From Terrirhizobium terrae (GTDB lineage Bacteria; Pseudomonadota; Alphaproteobacteria; Rhizobiales; Rhizobiaceae): DNA of 64,000 nt. Where the stretch lies: positions 3,137,501 through 3,201,500 of the forward strand of contig NZ_CP104992.1 in assembly GCF_030323265.1 (NCBI RefSeq), given 5' to 3'. The notes beneath the pieces are model-generated. The model did not search any database. It saw nothing but the letters and a program-made list of their open reading frames with translations, and had not been told where the DNA came from. This document shows, piece by piece, positions 19,961 to 29,376 of the stretch (position 1 is the stretch's first letter; each line of letters begins with the position of its first letter). A program made the translations under genes and the position numbers.

Positions 19961-20683
19961 TTTCTTCATTTTTTCTCCATGTTGATGAAGTCCTGGGCCC
20001 GGATGGGTCTCGTTATCTTTCGGCTCTTCTCGCAGCGGATTTCTGCCTGCCGCTTCGCTGCTTATTCCGTGTGTCTGTGATTCCGTTTCGCTCCAGCTGT
20101 TTGCCTTGCCGACGGGCGGGTGAGGCTTGCTCGAATTGAGTCAGGGGCAGGTTTGTAAATCTGACGTCCCTTCGCAATCGCGTGATCGGATGTGACGTGG
20201 GGCTGTCGTTTTTTGTCGTGTATGTTGAGAATATCGGGTGTCGGAAATGCTCCCGTATCGCGCGAGTGCTCATTGTGCGCTGCGGCAACCCGTTGAATAT
20301 ATTGATTGCTTTTCGTGCATTGATTTGGGTCAATTGCCCGGGTTTGACCTGCGCGCTATCGTCGCAGCGCTTGAGGTTGTAGCCATAATTGGCAAAACGC
20401 AAATCCCTCTGCAATCCTTGAGGTTTTTGCTCCTGTTAATAATTGTGCGAGATAATTTCGCTGCTGCAGCATGGTTGCTTCCCCTGCGTTTCCGGCATTC
20501 TGGCGTGGTGTGCGACATTTCGTCGTCTTTCACGCCGCTATGCGTGTGCGGTGCGCCGTTAAAGCACTTGCGTGGGGGCTCGGCTGCGCTAGTCACGGGC
20601 TTGTTTGCAATGCACGTTCGCTTGCCGTGCACTGATTAGAATAAAGTGCTTCCCGGCGCTTATGCAGGCAGGGATGGAATATC
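19961..20683. promoter_or_regulatory. Long leader region before nuoA
   Basis: About 720 bases without a supportable gene; open frames here have no family resemblance and no coding-like third-position bias. It should hold the nuo operon promoter(s). An AGGGA tract at 20670-20674 upstream of ATG at 20684 is the nuoA ribosome binding site. No riboswitch class could be matched. Confidence 0.4.
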
Positions 20684-21049
20684 ATGAGTGAACTCCTCGC
20701 GTCGTATATCCCGATTGCTATCTTCATCGGAATCTCAATGGTCATTGGCCTGGCGCTTCTGGTTGCGCCGTTCGCCGTTGCCTACAAGGCGCCCGATGCC
20801 GAAAAGCTTTCCGCTTACGAATGCGGATTCAATGCTTTCGATGACGCGCGCATGAAGTTCGACATCCGATTCTATCTCGTGTCGATTCTCTTCATCATCT
20901 TCGACCTCGAAGTCGCCTTCCTGTTCCCTTGGGCTGTGTCCTTCGGCGAAATGGGCTGGTTCGGCTTCTGGTCCATGATGGTCTTCCTTGGTGTGTTGAC
21001 CATAGGCTTTATCTATGAATGGAAGAAAGGAGCGCTGGAATGGGAGTAG
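20684..21049 (+). CDS. nuoA: NADH-quinone oxidoreductase subunit A
   Basis: A 121-residue membrane subunit of respiratory complex I with three predicted helices. It includes the conserved loop KLSAYECGFNAFDDARMKFDIRFY, where the Cys and acidic residues lie near the quinone channel, and IIFDLEVAFLFPWA. It opens the nuoA-N operon, and its last bases overlap the nuoB start. Confidence 0.97.
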   Translation: MSELLASYIPIAIFIGISMVIGLALLVAPFAVAYKAPDAEKLSAYECGFNAFDDARMKFDIRFYLVSILFIIFDLEVAFLFPWAVSFGEMGWFGFWSMMVFLGVLTIGFIYEWKKGALEWE

Positions 21050-21620
21050 TCGATAGCGGCAGCACCCTCGTTGCGCCTCAGCCCAAAGGCATCATCGATC
21101 CGAACACCGGCAAACCGATCGGCAGCGATGACGTTTTCTTCGGTGAGATCAACAACGAACTCGCCGACAAGGGCTTCCTTGTCACCTCGACGGACGAGCT
21201 GATCAACTGGGCCCGTACCGGCTCGCTGATGTGGATGACCTTCGGTCTGGCCTGTTGCGCCGTGGAAATGATGCAGCTTTCCATGCCGCGTTACGACGTC
21301 GAGCGTTTCGGCTTTGCGCCGCGCGCCTCGCCGCGCCAGTCCGACGTCATGATCGTCGCCGGCACGCTGACCAACAAGATGGCGCCGGCGCTCCGCAAGG
21401 TCTACGACCAGATGCCGGAACCGCGCTACGTCATTTCGATGGGCTCCTGCGCCAATGGCGGCGGCTATTATCATTATTCCTATTCCGTCGTGCGCGGCTG
21501 CGACCGCGTGGTACCGATCGACATCTACGTGCCGGGCTGTCCCCCACGGCAGAAGCACTGCTTTACGGCGTGCTCCTGCTGCAGAAGAAGATCCGGCGCA
21601 CCGGTACGATCGAGCGCTGA
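21040..21620 (+). CDS. nuoB: NADH-quinone oxidoreductase subunit B (frameshift)
   Basis: The peripheral-arm subunit that carries the terminal [4Fe-4S] cluster N2 and passes electrons to quinone. GLACCAVEMMQ, GSCANGGGYY and PGCPP supply the four cluster cysteines. The ATG at 21040 lies within the nuoA end. The frame breaks right after PGCPP: adding one C to CCCCC at 21541-21545 gives [20 protein letters not shown] and the normal C-terminus at 21620, 193 residues in all. Without the repair the last 30 residues are nonsense. With a single complex I operon otherwise intact, a sequencing indel is the likeliest cause. Confidence 0.95.
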
Positions 21621-21638
21621 GGGCTTGAGGAGGATATC

Positions 21639-22241
21639 ATGACTGAAGCCCTGACCGATCTTTCCACCTACATCCGCGAGGCGCGTCCTGCGCTGGTCGA
21701 TGATGCGATCCTTGCCTATGACGAGCTGACGCTCGTCACCAATGGCGACAGCATCATCGAGCTCCTGACCTTCCTGCGAGATGACCCCCGCTGCGGTTTC
21801 GTCAGCTTCATCGATATCTGCGGTGTCGACTATCCGGCGCGCGCCAAGCGCTTCGATGTCGTCTATCACCTGATGTCGCCGAAGCAGAACCTGCGCATCC
21901 GCATCAAGCTCGCGACGACTGAAGACGAAGCTGTTCCGTCTGCTTTCCCGGTCTTCCCCGGCGCCGACTGGTTCGAGCGCGAAGCCTGGGACATGTACGG
22001 CATCCTCTTCACCGGCCACCCGGATCTTCGCCGCATCCTCACGGATTACGGCTTTGAAGGTCACCCGCTGCGTAAGGATTTCCCGACGACCGGCTTCGTC
22101 GAGGTTCGCTATGACGACAGCGTCAAGCGTGTCGTCTACGAACCCGTCGAGCTTCGCCAGGAATTCCGCAACTTTGACTTCATGAGCCCTTGGGAGGGAA
22201 CGGATTACGTTCTCCCGGGCGACGAGAAGGCCAAGACGTAA
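21639..22241 (+). CDS. nuoC: NADH-quinone oxidoreductase subunit C
   Basis: A 200-residue peripheral-arm subunit (30-kDa type), separate from NuoD as usual in alphaproteobacteria. The signature ERETWDMYGI-like stretch appears as EREAWDMYGILFTGHPDLRR, followed by DYGFEGHPLRKDFP. It helps hold NuoB and NuoD together. GAGGA precedes ATG at 21639, and an 85-base gap separates it from nuoD. Confidence 0.97.
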   Translation: MTEALTDLSTYIREARPALVDDAILAYDELTLVTNGDSIIELLTFLRDDPRCGFVSFIDICGVDYPARAKRFDVVYHLMSPKQNLRIRIKLATTEDEAVPSAFPVFPGADWFEREAWDMYGILFTGHPDLRRILTDYGFEGHPLRKDFPTTGFVEVRYDDSVKRVVYEPVELRQEFRNFDFMSPWEGTDYVLPGDEKAKT

Positions 22242-22326
22242 AGATCTGACGCTGGCGCGAACCCGCGCCGGACGCCGCCACGTTTTTCCCCGCCCGGACG
22301 CCTGAGCGCCGGCATGGAGCAACAGC

Positions 22327-23517
22327 ATGACTGAGCATAACGTTCGCAACTTCAACATCAACTTCGGGCCGCAGCACCCCGCCGCCCACGGCGTTCTGCG
22401 CCTCGTGCTGGAGTTGGACGGTGAAATCGTCGAGCGCGTCGATCCGCATATCGGTCTGCTTCACCGCGGTACCGAAAAGCTGATCGAGACGAAGACCTAT
22501 CTGCAGGCCGTTCCTTACTTCGACCGCCTCGATTACGTCGCGCCGATGAACCAGGAGCATGCCTATGCCCTGGCCGTTGAAAAGCTGCTCGACATCAAGA
22601 TCCCGATCCGCGGCCAGTTGATCCGCGTTCTCTATTCGGAAATCGGCCGCATCCTGTCGCATCTCCTCAACGTCACGACCCAGGCCATGGACGTCGGCGC
22701 GCTGACGCCGCCGCTCTGGGGCTTCGAGGAACGCGAGAAGTTGATGGTGTTCTACGAGCGTGCCTGTGGCGCTCGCATGCACGCTGCCTATTTCCGTCCG
22801 GGTGGTGTCCACCAGGATCTCCCGGTGGAACTGGTCGAGGACATCGGCAAGTGGTGTGACGAATTCCCGTCCAAGCTCGACGATATCGACGATCTTCTGA
22901 CCGGCAACCGCATCTTCAAACAGCGTAACGTCGATATCGGCGTCGTCAGCCTCGACGATGCCTGGGCCTGGGGCTTCTCCGGCGTTATGGTGCGCGGTTC
23001 GGGCGCCGCATGGGATCTGCGCAAGTCGCAGCCCTACGAATGCTATTCCGAGCTCGATTTCGACATTCCGATCGGCAAGAACGGCGACTGTTACGACCGT
23101 TACCTGATCCGCATGATCGAGATGCGCGAAGCCTGCAAGATCATGAAGCAGTGCGTCAATCGCCTGCTCGGCGACGCCAAGACCGGTCCGGTATCGTCGG
23201 TCGACGGCAAGGTCGTGCCCCCGAAGCGCGGTGAGATGAAGCGTTCGATGGAAGCGCTGATCCACCACTTCAAGCTCTATACGGAAGGTTATCACGTGCC
23301 GGCCGGCGAAGTGTATGCGGCCGTCGAAGCGCCGAAGGGCGAGTTCGGCGTGTTCCTCGTCGCCGACGGCACCAACAAGCCGTATCGCTGCAAGATCCGC
23401 GCCCCGGGTTATGCGCATCTGCAGGCAATGGATTTCGTCTGTCGCGGCCACCAGCTCGCGGACGTTTCCGCGGTGCTGGGCTCGCTCGACATCGTGTTTG
23501 GTGAGGTGGACCGCTGA
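22327..23517 (+). CDS. nuoD: NADH-quinone oxidoreductase subunit D
   Basis: The 396-residue 49-kDa-type subunit that forms the quinone-binding cavity with NuoB. It has NFGPQHPAAHGVLRLVLELDGE, HIGLLHRGTEKLIE and the conserved C-terminal stretch ending VFGEVDR, all diagnostic. The length is normal. Its stop overlaps by one base the start of a 30-codon frame before nuoE. Confidence 0.98.
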   Translation: MTEHNVRNFNINFGPQHPAAHGVLRLVLELDGEIVERVDPHIGLLHRGTEKLIETKTYLQAVPYFDRLDYVAPMNQEHAYALAVEKLLDIKIPIRGQLIRVLYSEIGRILSHLLNVTTQAMDVGALTPPLWGFEEREKLMVFYERACGARMHAAYFRPGGVHQDLPVELVEDIGKWCDEFPSKLDDIDDLLTGNRIFKQRNVDIGVVSLDDAWAWGFSGVMVRGSGAAWDLRKSQPYECYSELDFDIPIGKNGDCYDRYLIRMIEMREACKIMKQCVNRLLGDAKTGPVSSVDGKVVPPKRGEMKRSMEALIHHFKLYTEGYHVPAGEVYAAVEAPKGEFGVFLVADGTNKPYRCKIRAPGYAHLQAMDFVCRGHQLADVSAVLGSLDIVFGEVDR

Positions 23518-23609
23518 TGGTTCGAAAGACCGTCACCATGTCTGCCTATGCTGGCGAGGCCGCTTCTTCAGCGGCTGCGCGGCGTGTCTCAATTACTGAT
23601 AAGGCGTGA
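23517..23609 (+). CDS. Possible 30-residue peptide between nuoD and nuoE
   Basis: ATG at 23517 overlaps the last base of the nuoD stop, and the frame closes at 23609, six bases before nuoE. The predicted peptide is small, Ala- and Ser-rich and basic, with no recognised domain. TGATG coupling would allow its translation, but it may simply be spacer DNA. Confidence 0.25.
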   Translation: MVRKTVTMSAYAGEAASSAAARRVSITDKA

Positions 23610-23615
23610 GAAAGA

Positions 23616-24803
23616 ATGTCCGTTCGTCGACTAGCCGAAGAACAGTTCCAGCCCGCTAACTTCGCCTTCAGCGAAGAGAATGCGGCATGGGCCGAGGCAA
23701 CGATCAGGAAATATCCGGAAGGCCGGCAGCAGTCTGCCGTCATCCCGCTGCTCATGCGAGCGCAGGAGCAGGACGGTTGGGTTACGCGCTCCGCGATCGA
23801 ACACATCGCCGCCAAGCTGGACATGCCCTATATCCGCGTCATGGAAGTGGCGACCTTCTACACCCAGTTCCAGCTTAAGCCGATCGGCACCCGTGCGCAC
23901 ATCCAGGTATGCGGCACGACGCCCTGCATGCTGCGCGGCTCCGAAGACCTGATCAAGGTCTGTCAGCGCAAGATCCATCACGATCCGCTGCATCGCAACG
24001 AGAGCGGCACGCTCTCTTGGGAAGAAGTCGAATGTCAGGGCGCCTGCGTCAATGCGCCGATGGTCATCATCTTCAAGGACGCCTACGAGGACCTGACGCC
24101 CGAGCGTCTTGAAGAGATCATCGACCAGTTCGAGGCAGGCAAGGGCGCCGAGATCAAGACCGGTCCGCAGATCGACCGTCACGAGTCCGCCCCTGAAGGC
24201 GGCGCGGTGACGCTGCTCGACGACATCAAGCCCGTCCGCACCAATCTCGAGCCGAAGCCCGAGCCGGTGGAAGACGCAGCACCCGTTCCTCCCGCTGAGG
24301 CCGCCCGTCCCAAGGACACGGCACCGGAAACCGATCCCAAGCTGAAGACCCCGGTCACCGCACCGAAGGCTGCCGCGAAGAACGCCAAGGCTGCTGAAGC
24401 CGAAGGTTCCGCCGCAAAAGCCTCCAGCACCCCGACCGACAAGACGCCCGGCAGCACTGCCGAAGGCGCACCTGTCGCACCCAAGGCCGCTGCAGCACCG
24501 AAGGCTGAAAAGCCGTCGCTCGAAGACAAGAACCGTCCGAAGGGCATCGAAAAGCCGGAAGCTGTCGACGACCTCAAGCTCATCTCCGGCGTCGGCCCGA
24601 AGATCGAGGGCACGCTCAACGAACTCGGCATCTACACCTTCGCCCAGGTCGCGGGCTGGAAGAAGGCTGAGCGCGACTGGGTCGACGGCTACCTGAACTT
24701 CAAGGGCCGCATCGACCGTGACGACTGGGTCAAGCAGGCCAAGGCGCTCGCCAAGGGTGGCGAAGCCGAATACATTAAAGTCTTCGGCAAGAAGCCGCGC
24801 TGA
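23616..24803 (+). CDS. nuoE: NADH-quinone oxidoreductase subunit E with C-terminal extension
   Basis: The first ~190 residues are the 24-kDa subunit with a thioredoxin-like fold and the [2Fe-2S] cluster N1a cysteines in VCGTTPCMLRG and ECQGACVNAPM. It works with NuoF and NuoG in NADH oxidation. Residues ~200-315 form an Ala/Pro/Lys-rich low-complexity linker. Residues ~318-395 form a helix-hairpin-helix-like module, LKLISGVGPKIEGTLNELGI. At 395 residues it is about twice the Escherichia coli length; such extensions occur in rhizobial NuoE. The role of the extension is unknown. Confidence 0.95.
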   Translation: MSVRRLAEEQFQPANFAFSEENAAWAEATIRKYPEGRQQSAVIPLLMRAQEQDGWVTRSAIEHIAAKLDMPYIRVMEVATFYTQFQLKPIGTRAHIQVCGTTPCMLRGSEDLIKVCQRKIHHDPLHRNESGTLSWEEVECQGACVNAPMVIIFKDAYEDLTPERLEEIIDQFEAGKGAEIKTGPQIDRHESAPEGGAVTLLDDIKPVRTNLEPKPEPVEDAAPVPPAEAARPKDTAPETDPKLKTPVTAPKAAAKNAKAAEAEGSAAKASSTPTDKTPGSTAEGAPVAPKAAAAPKAEKPSLEDKNRPKGIEKPEAVDDLKLISGVGPKIEGTLNELGIYTFAQVAGWKKAERDWVDGYLNFKGRIDRDDWVKQAKALAKGGEAEYIKVFGKKPR

Positions 24804-24813
24804 GAGGTGAAAC

Positions 24814-26118
24814 ATGCTTAAGGATCAGGATCGCATCTTCACCAACATCTACGGCCTCAAGGACAAGTCCCTGAAGGGCGCGATGAGCCGTGGCCACTGG
24901 GATGGCACCAAGCAGATCATCGAAAACGGTCGTGACTGGATCATCAACGAGATGAAGGCCTCCGGCCTTCGCGGTCGTGGTGGTGCAGGCTTCCCGACCG
25001 GCCTGAAATGGTCCTTCATGCCGAAGGAATCTGACGGTCGACCGCATTACCTCGTCGTAAACGCCGACGAATCCGAGCCCGGTACCTGCAAGGACCGCGA
25101 AATCATGCGCAACGATCCGCATACGCTGATCGAAGGCTGCGTGATCGCCGGTTTCGCCATGGGCGCCCACACGGCCTATATCTATGTTCGCGGCGAATAC
25201 ATGCGCGAGCGCGAAGCCCTCCAGGCCGCGATCGACGAATGTTATGCCGCCGGCCTTCTCGGCAAGAACAACAAGAACGGCTGGGACTACGACATCTACG
25301 TCCACCATGGCGCGGGGGCCTATATCTGCGGCGAAGAGACGGCGCTGCTCGAAAGCCTCGAAGGCAAGAAGGGCCAGCCGCGCCTGAAGCCGCCGTTCCC
25401 GGCCAACATGGGCCTCTACGGCTGCCCGACCACGGTCAACAACGTTGAATCCATCGCCGTTGCCCCGACCATCCTGCGTCGCGGCGCCGCCTGGTTCTCG
25501 GCCATCGGCCGTCCGAACAATGTCGGCACCAAGCTGTTCATGGTTTCCGGCCATGTCGAAAAGCCCTGCACCTTCGAAGAGGCGATGGGCCTGTCCTTCC
25601 GCGAGATCATCGAAACCCATTGCGGCGGCATTCGCGGCGGCTGGGACAACCTGCTCGGCGTCATTCCGGGCGGCGCATCCTGCCCGATCGTGCGCGGCGA
25701 GGACATGGCCGACGCGATCATGGATTTCGACGGCATGCGCGACGTCAAGTCGTCCTTCGGCACCGGCGGCATGATCGTCATGGACAAGTCGACCGACGTC
25801 ATCAAGGCGATCTGGCGCATCGCGGCCTTCTTCAAGCACGAGAGCTGCGGCCAGTGCACGCCGTGCCGCGAAGGCACCGGCTGGATGATGCGCGTTCTTG
25901 AGCGCATGGTCCGCGGCAACGCCCAGAAGCGTGAGATCGACATGCTGTTCCAGGTCTCGAAGCAGATCGAAGGCCACACGATCTGCGCGCTCGGCGATGC
26001 TGCCGCCTGGCCGATCCAGGGTCTGATCCGCAACTTCCGCCCCGAGATCGAGGCACGGATCGACCAGTACACATACAATGCGACGTCTGAAGGCGCCGTC
26101 ATGGAAGCGGCCGAGTAA
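24814..26118 (+). CDS. nuoF: NADH-quinone oxidoreductase subunit F
   Basis: The 434-residue subunit that binds NADH and FMN and carries the [4Fe-4S] cluster N3. It has GRGGAGFPTGLKW (nucleotide binding), VVNADESEPGTCKDRE (FMN site), GAGAYICGEETALLES and ESCGQCTPCREGTGWM, which gives three of the four cluster ligands. It starts 10 bases after nuoE with GAGGTG as ribosome binding site. The length is normal. Confidence 0.98.
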   Translation: MLKDQDRIFTNIYGLKDKSLKGAMSRGHWDGTKQIIENGRDWIINEMKASGLRGRGGAGFPTGLKWSFMPKESDGRPHYLVVNADESEPGTCKDREIMRNDPHTLIEGCVIAGFAMGAHTAYIYVRGEYMREREALQAAIDECYAAGLLGKNNKNGWDYDIYVHHGAGAYICGEETALLESLEGKKGQPRLKPPFPANMGLYGCPTTVNNVESIAVAPTILRRGAAWFSAIGRPNNVGTKLFMVSGHVEKPCTFEEAMGLSFREIIETHCGGIRGGWDNLLGVIPGGASCPIVRGEDMADAIMDFDGMRDVKSSFGTGGMIVMDKSTDVIKAIWRIAAFFKHESCGQCTPCREGTGWMMRVLERMVRGNAQKREIDMLFQVSKQIEGHTICALGDAAAWPIQGLIRNFRPEIEARIDQYTYNATSEGAVMEAAE

Positions 26119-26204
26119 CGCACTGCTCAAGGCAGGCGACCGGTCGTTGAAATGGAAGAGTTCCGGGCTGCGGTCCGGGTTGAACACAGGACGTAAGTGA
26201 TACG

Positions 26205-28286
26205 ATGACGAAGCTGAAGGTAGACGGCAAGGAAATCGAAGTCCCGGATCATTTCACGCTGCTTCAGGCGTGTGAGGAAGCCGGCGCCGAGATCCCGCGC
26301 TTTTGTTTTCATGAGCGTCTGTCCGTGGCGGGCAACTGCCGCATGTGCCTCATCGAGGTGAAGGGCGGCCCGCCGAAGCCGGCGGCCTCCTGCGCCATGG
26401 GCGTGCGCGACATCCGCGGTGGTCCGAACGGCGAGCTGCCGGAAGTCTTCACCAACACGCCGATGGTCAAGAAGGCCCGCGAAGGCGTGATGGAATTCCT
26501 GCTGATCAACCACCCGCTCGATTGCCCGATCTGCGACCAGGGCGGCGAATGCGACCTGCAGGATCAGGCCATGGCCTTCGGTATCGACAGTTCCCGCTAC
26601 GGCGAGAACAAGCGTGCCGTCGAGGACAAGTATATCGGCCCGCTCGTCAAGACCGTGATGAACCGCTGCATTCACTGCACGCGCTGTGTCCGCTTCACGA
26701 CGGAAGTCGGCGGCATTTCCGAGCTCGGCCTGATCGGACGTGGCGAGGATGCCGAGATCACCACCTATCTTGAGCATGCGATGACCTCCGAGCTGCAGGG
26801 CAACGTCGTTGACCTCTGCCCGGTCGGCGCGCTCACCTCCAAACCTTTCGCCTTCACCGCCCGTCCGTGGGAACTCGGCAAGACGGAATCGATCGACGTC
26901 ATGGACGCCGTCGGCTCCGCCATCCGCGTCGATACCCGTGGCCGTGAAGTCATGCGCATCATGCCGCGCGTCAACGAGCAGGTGAACGAGGAGTGGATCT
27001 CCGACAAGACCCGTTTCATCTGGGATGGCCTGAAGACCCAGCGTCTCGACCGCCCCTACGTCCGCAAGGACGGCCGCCTGCAGCCCGCCACCTGGGGTGA
27101 AGCGTTCGGCGCCATCAAGTCCGCCGTTTCCGCCACGTCCGGCGCCAAGATCGGCGCGATTGCCGGCGACCTCGCATCCGTCGAGGAAATGTACGCGCTG
27201 AAGGAGCTGCTCGGTTCGCTCGGTTCGGAAAATCTCGACTGTCGCCAGGACGGGACGGCGCTCGATCCGTCGCTCGGCCGTGCAAGCTACCTTTTCAACC
27301 CGACGATCGAAGGCATCGAACAGGCCGGCGCGTTGCTCATCATCGGCGCCAACCCGCGCCTTGAAGCGGCCGTTCTCAACGCCCGTATCCGCAAGCGCTT
27401 CCGCCGCGGCAACTTCCCGATCGGCGTGATCGGCGAAGTCAGCGAACTGCGCTACGCCTATGACTATCTCGGCGCCGGCACCGAAACGCTCTCCGATCTA
27501 GCATCGGGTGCAAACGGCTTTGCCGAAAAGCTGCGTGGCGCCAAGAACCCGATGATCATCGTAGGGCAGGGGGCTCTGTCCCGCCCCGATGGTCTGGCCG
27601 TCCTTCAGGCCGCAGCCCAGCTCGCCGGTTCTGTCGGCGCATTGACGGAAGAGTGGAACGGTTTCGCCGTCCTCCATACGGCGGCATCGCGCGTCGGTGG
27701 CCTCGACCTCGGCTTCGTGCCGGGTGCAAAGGGTGCCGATGCCGCAACCATGCTGCGCTCGATGGACGTTCTCTTCCTGCTCGGCGCAGACGAGATGAAC
27801 TTCTCGGCCAAGTATGCCAAGTGCACCGTCTATATCGGCAGCCATGGAGATGCGGGCGCAATGACCGCCGACGTCATCCTGCCGGGTGCGGCCTATACTG
27901 AAAAGTCGGGCACCTGGGTCAACACCGAAGGCCGCGTCCAGATGGGCAACCGCGCCGGCTTCGCGCCGGGCGAAGCCCGCGAGGAATGGGCGATCATCCG
28001 CGCGCTCTCCGACGTGCTCGGCAAGAAGCTTCCGTTCGACAGCCTCTCGGCGCTGCGTGCGAAGCTCTACCAAGCTCATCCGCATTTTGCCGCGATCGAT
28101 GAGATCGCCAGCGGTTCCGTCAACGACATCGCTTCGCTCGGCCAGAAGGCCGAAGGCATGTCGAAGGGCGGTTTCACCTCGCCGGTGAAGGACTTCTATC
28201 TGACAAACCCGATCGCTCGCGCATCTGCCGTCATGGCGGAATGCTCGGCGCTGGCCCGCAACAATTTCCAGGCTGCGGCGGAGTAA
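26205..28286 (+). CDS. nuoG: NADH-quinone oxidoreductase subunit G
   Basis: The 693-residue, 75-kDa-type subunit that carries most of the electron wire. The N-terminal ferredoxin-like domain has CHERLSVAGNCRMC. The His-ligated [4Fe-4S] site lies around HPLDCPICDQGGECDLQDQ, and NRCIHCTRCVRF supplies further cluster ligands, followed by CPVGALTSKPFAF. The C-terminal two-thirds is a molybdopterin-oxidoreductase-like domain without cofactor function. It follows nuoF after 86 bases and ends one base before nuoH. Confidence 0.97.
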   Translation: MTKLKVDGKEIEVPDHFTLLQACEEAGAEIPRFCFHERLSVAGNCRMCLIEVKGGPPKPAASCAMGVRDIRGGPNGELPEVFTNTPMVKKAREGVMEFLLINHPLDCPICDQGGECDLQDQAMAFGIDSSRYGENKRAVEDKYIGPLVKTVMNRCIHCTRCVRFTTEVGGISELGLIGRGEDAEITTYLEHAMTSELQGNVVDLCPVGALTSKPFAFTARPWELGKTESIDVMDAVGSAIRVDTRGREVMRIMPRVNEQVNEEWISDKTRFIWDGLKTQRLDRPYVRKDGRLQPATWGEAFGAIKSAVSATSGAKIGAIAGDLASVEEMYALKELLGSLGSENLDCRQDGTALDPSLGRASYLFNPTIEGIEQAGALLIIGANPRLEAAVLNARIRKRFRRGNFPIGVIGEVSELRYAYDYLGAGTETLSDLASGANGFAEKLRGAKNPMIIVGQGALSRPDGLAVLQAAAQLAGSVGALTEEWNGFAVLHTAASRVGGLDLGFVPGAKGADAATMLRSMDVLFLLGADEMNFSAKYAKCTVYIGSHGDAGAMTADVILPGAAYTEKSGTWVNTEGRVQMGNRAGFAPGEAREEWAIIRALSDVLGKKLPFDSLSALRAKLYQAHPHFAAIDEIASGSVNDIASLGQKAEGMSKGGFTSPVKDFYLTNPIARASAVMAECSALARNNFQAAAE

Positions 28287-28287
28287 T

Positions 28288-29337
28288 ATGAATATGGACT
28301 CGTTCTTCTGGACCTATGTCTGGCCTGCACTGATCATGGTTGGTCAGTCTCTGCTGCTCCTCGTCTGCCTGCTGATCGTGGTGGCATACGTCATTCTCGC
28401 CGACCGCAAGATCTGGGCCGCCGTCCAGCTGCGCCGCGGCCCGAATGTCGTCGGCCCCTTCGGCCTGTTCCAGTCCTTCGCCGACCTGATGAAGTTCGTC
28501 TTCAAGGAGCCGATCATCCCGGCCGGCGCCAACAAGGGCGTCTTCCTTCTGGCGCCGCTCGTCTCGGTGACTTTGGCTCTGGCCACCTGGGCGGTGATCC
28601 CGCTCAACGACGGCTGGGTCATCTCCAACATCAATGTCGGAATCCTCTACGTCTTCGCGATCTCCTCGCTCGAAGTCTACGGCATCATCATGGCCGGCTG
28701 GGCGTCGAACTCGAAATACCCGTTCCTCGGCGCGCTGCGTTCCGCCGCACAGATGGTGTCCTACGAAGTCTCGATCGGCTTCGTCATCGTCGCCGTTCTT
28801 CTCTGCGTCGGCTCGCTGAACCTGACGGATATCGTCTATGCACAGCAGGACGGTCTCGGCACCAAGCTCGGTCTGCCGAACTCCTTCCTCGACTGGCACT
28901 GGCTGTCGCTCTTCCCGATGTTCGTGATCTTCTTCATCTCGGGTCTGGCTGAAACCAACCGCCCGCCCTTCGACCTTCCGGAAGCGGAATCCGAACTCGT
29001 CGCCGGTTACATGGTCGAATACGCGTCGGCCCCGTACATGATGCTGATGCTCGGCGAATATGCCGCCATCATGCTCATCTGCTCGCTGACGACGATCCTC
29101 TTCCTCGGCGGCTGGCTGCCTCCATTCGATTTCTGGCTCATCAACTGGGTCCCGGGCATCATTTGGTTCCTGCTCAAGGTCGCCTTCGTCTTCTTCATGT
29201 TCGCCATGGTGAAGGCATTCGTACCGCGCTACCGCTATGACCAGCTCATGCGTCTCGGCTGGAAGGTCTTCCTTCCCCTGTCGCTCGCCATGGTCGTCAT
29301 CGTAGCATTTACGCTGAAGCTGACGGGATGGGCATGA
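28288..29337 (+). CDS. nuoH: NADH-quinone oxidoreductase subunit H
   Basis: A 349-residue membrane subunit with about eight helices that connects the quinone site to the proton-pumping arm. Diagnostic stretches are DRKIWAAVQLRRGPNVVGPF and GLAETNRPPFDLPEAESELVAGY, the latter with the charged quinone-tunnel loop. It starts at ATG 28288; a second ATG two codons on is also possible. Confidence 0.97.
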   Translation: MNMDSFFWTYVWPALIMVGQSLLLLVCLLIVVAYVILADRKIWAAVQLRRGPNVVGPFGLFQSFADLMKFVFKEPIIPAGANKGVFLLAPLVSVTLALATWAVIPLNDGWVISNINVGILYVFAISSLEVYGIIMAGWASNSKYPFLGALRSAAQMVSYEVSIGFVIVAVLLCVGSLNLTDIVYAQQDGLGTKLGLPNSFLDWHWLSLFPMFVIFFISGLAETNRPPFDLPEAESELVAGYMVEYASAPYMMLMLGEYAAIMLICSLTTILFLGGWLPPFDFWLINWVPGIIWFLLKVAFVFFMFAMVKAFVPRYRYDQLMRLGWKVFLPLSLAMVVIVAFTLKLTGWA

Positions 29338-29376
29338 TCATGACCTCCCAGGCTTCTGGCATTACTGGAGAATAAG

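Noticed and set aside
20013..20414. 133-codon minus-strand frame in the nuo leader
   Set aside because: No family resemblance, no ribosome binding site and no codon bias; better explained as chance in a gene-free region.
21541..21642. NuoB with a divergent, Cys/Arg-rich C-terminus as a genuine variant
   Set aside because: The normal NuoB C-terminus is present in the next frame and one base in the C5 run reconnects it, so the odd tail is a frameshift product.
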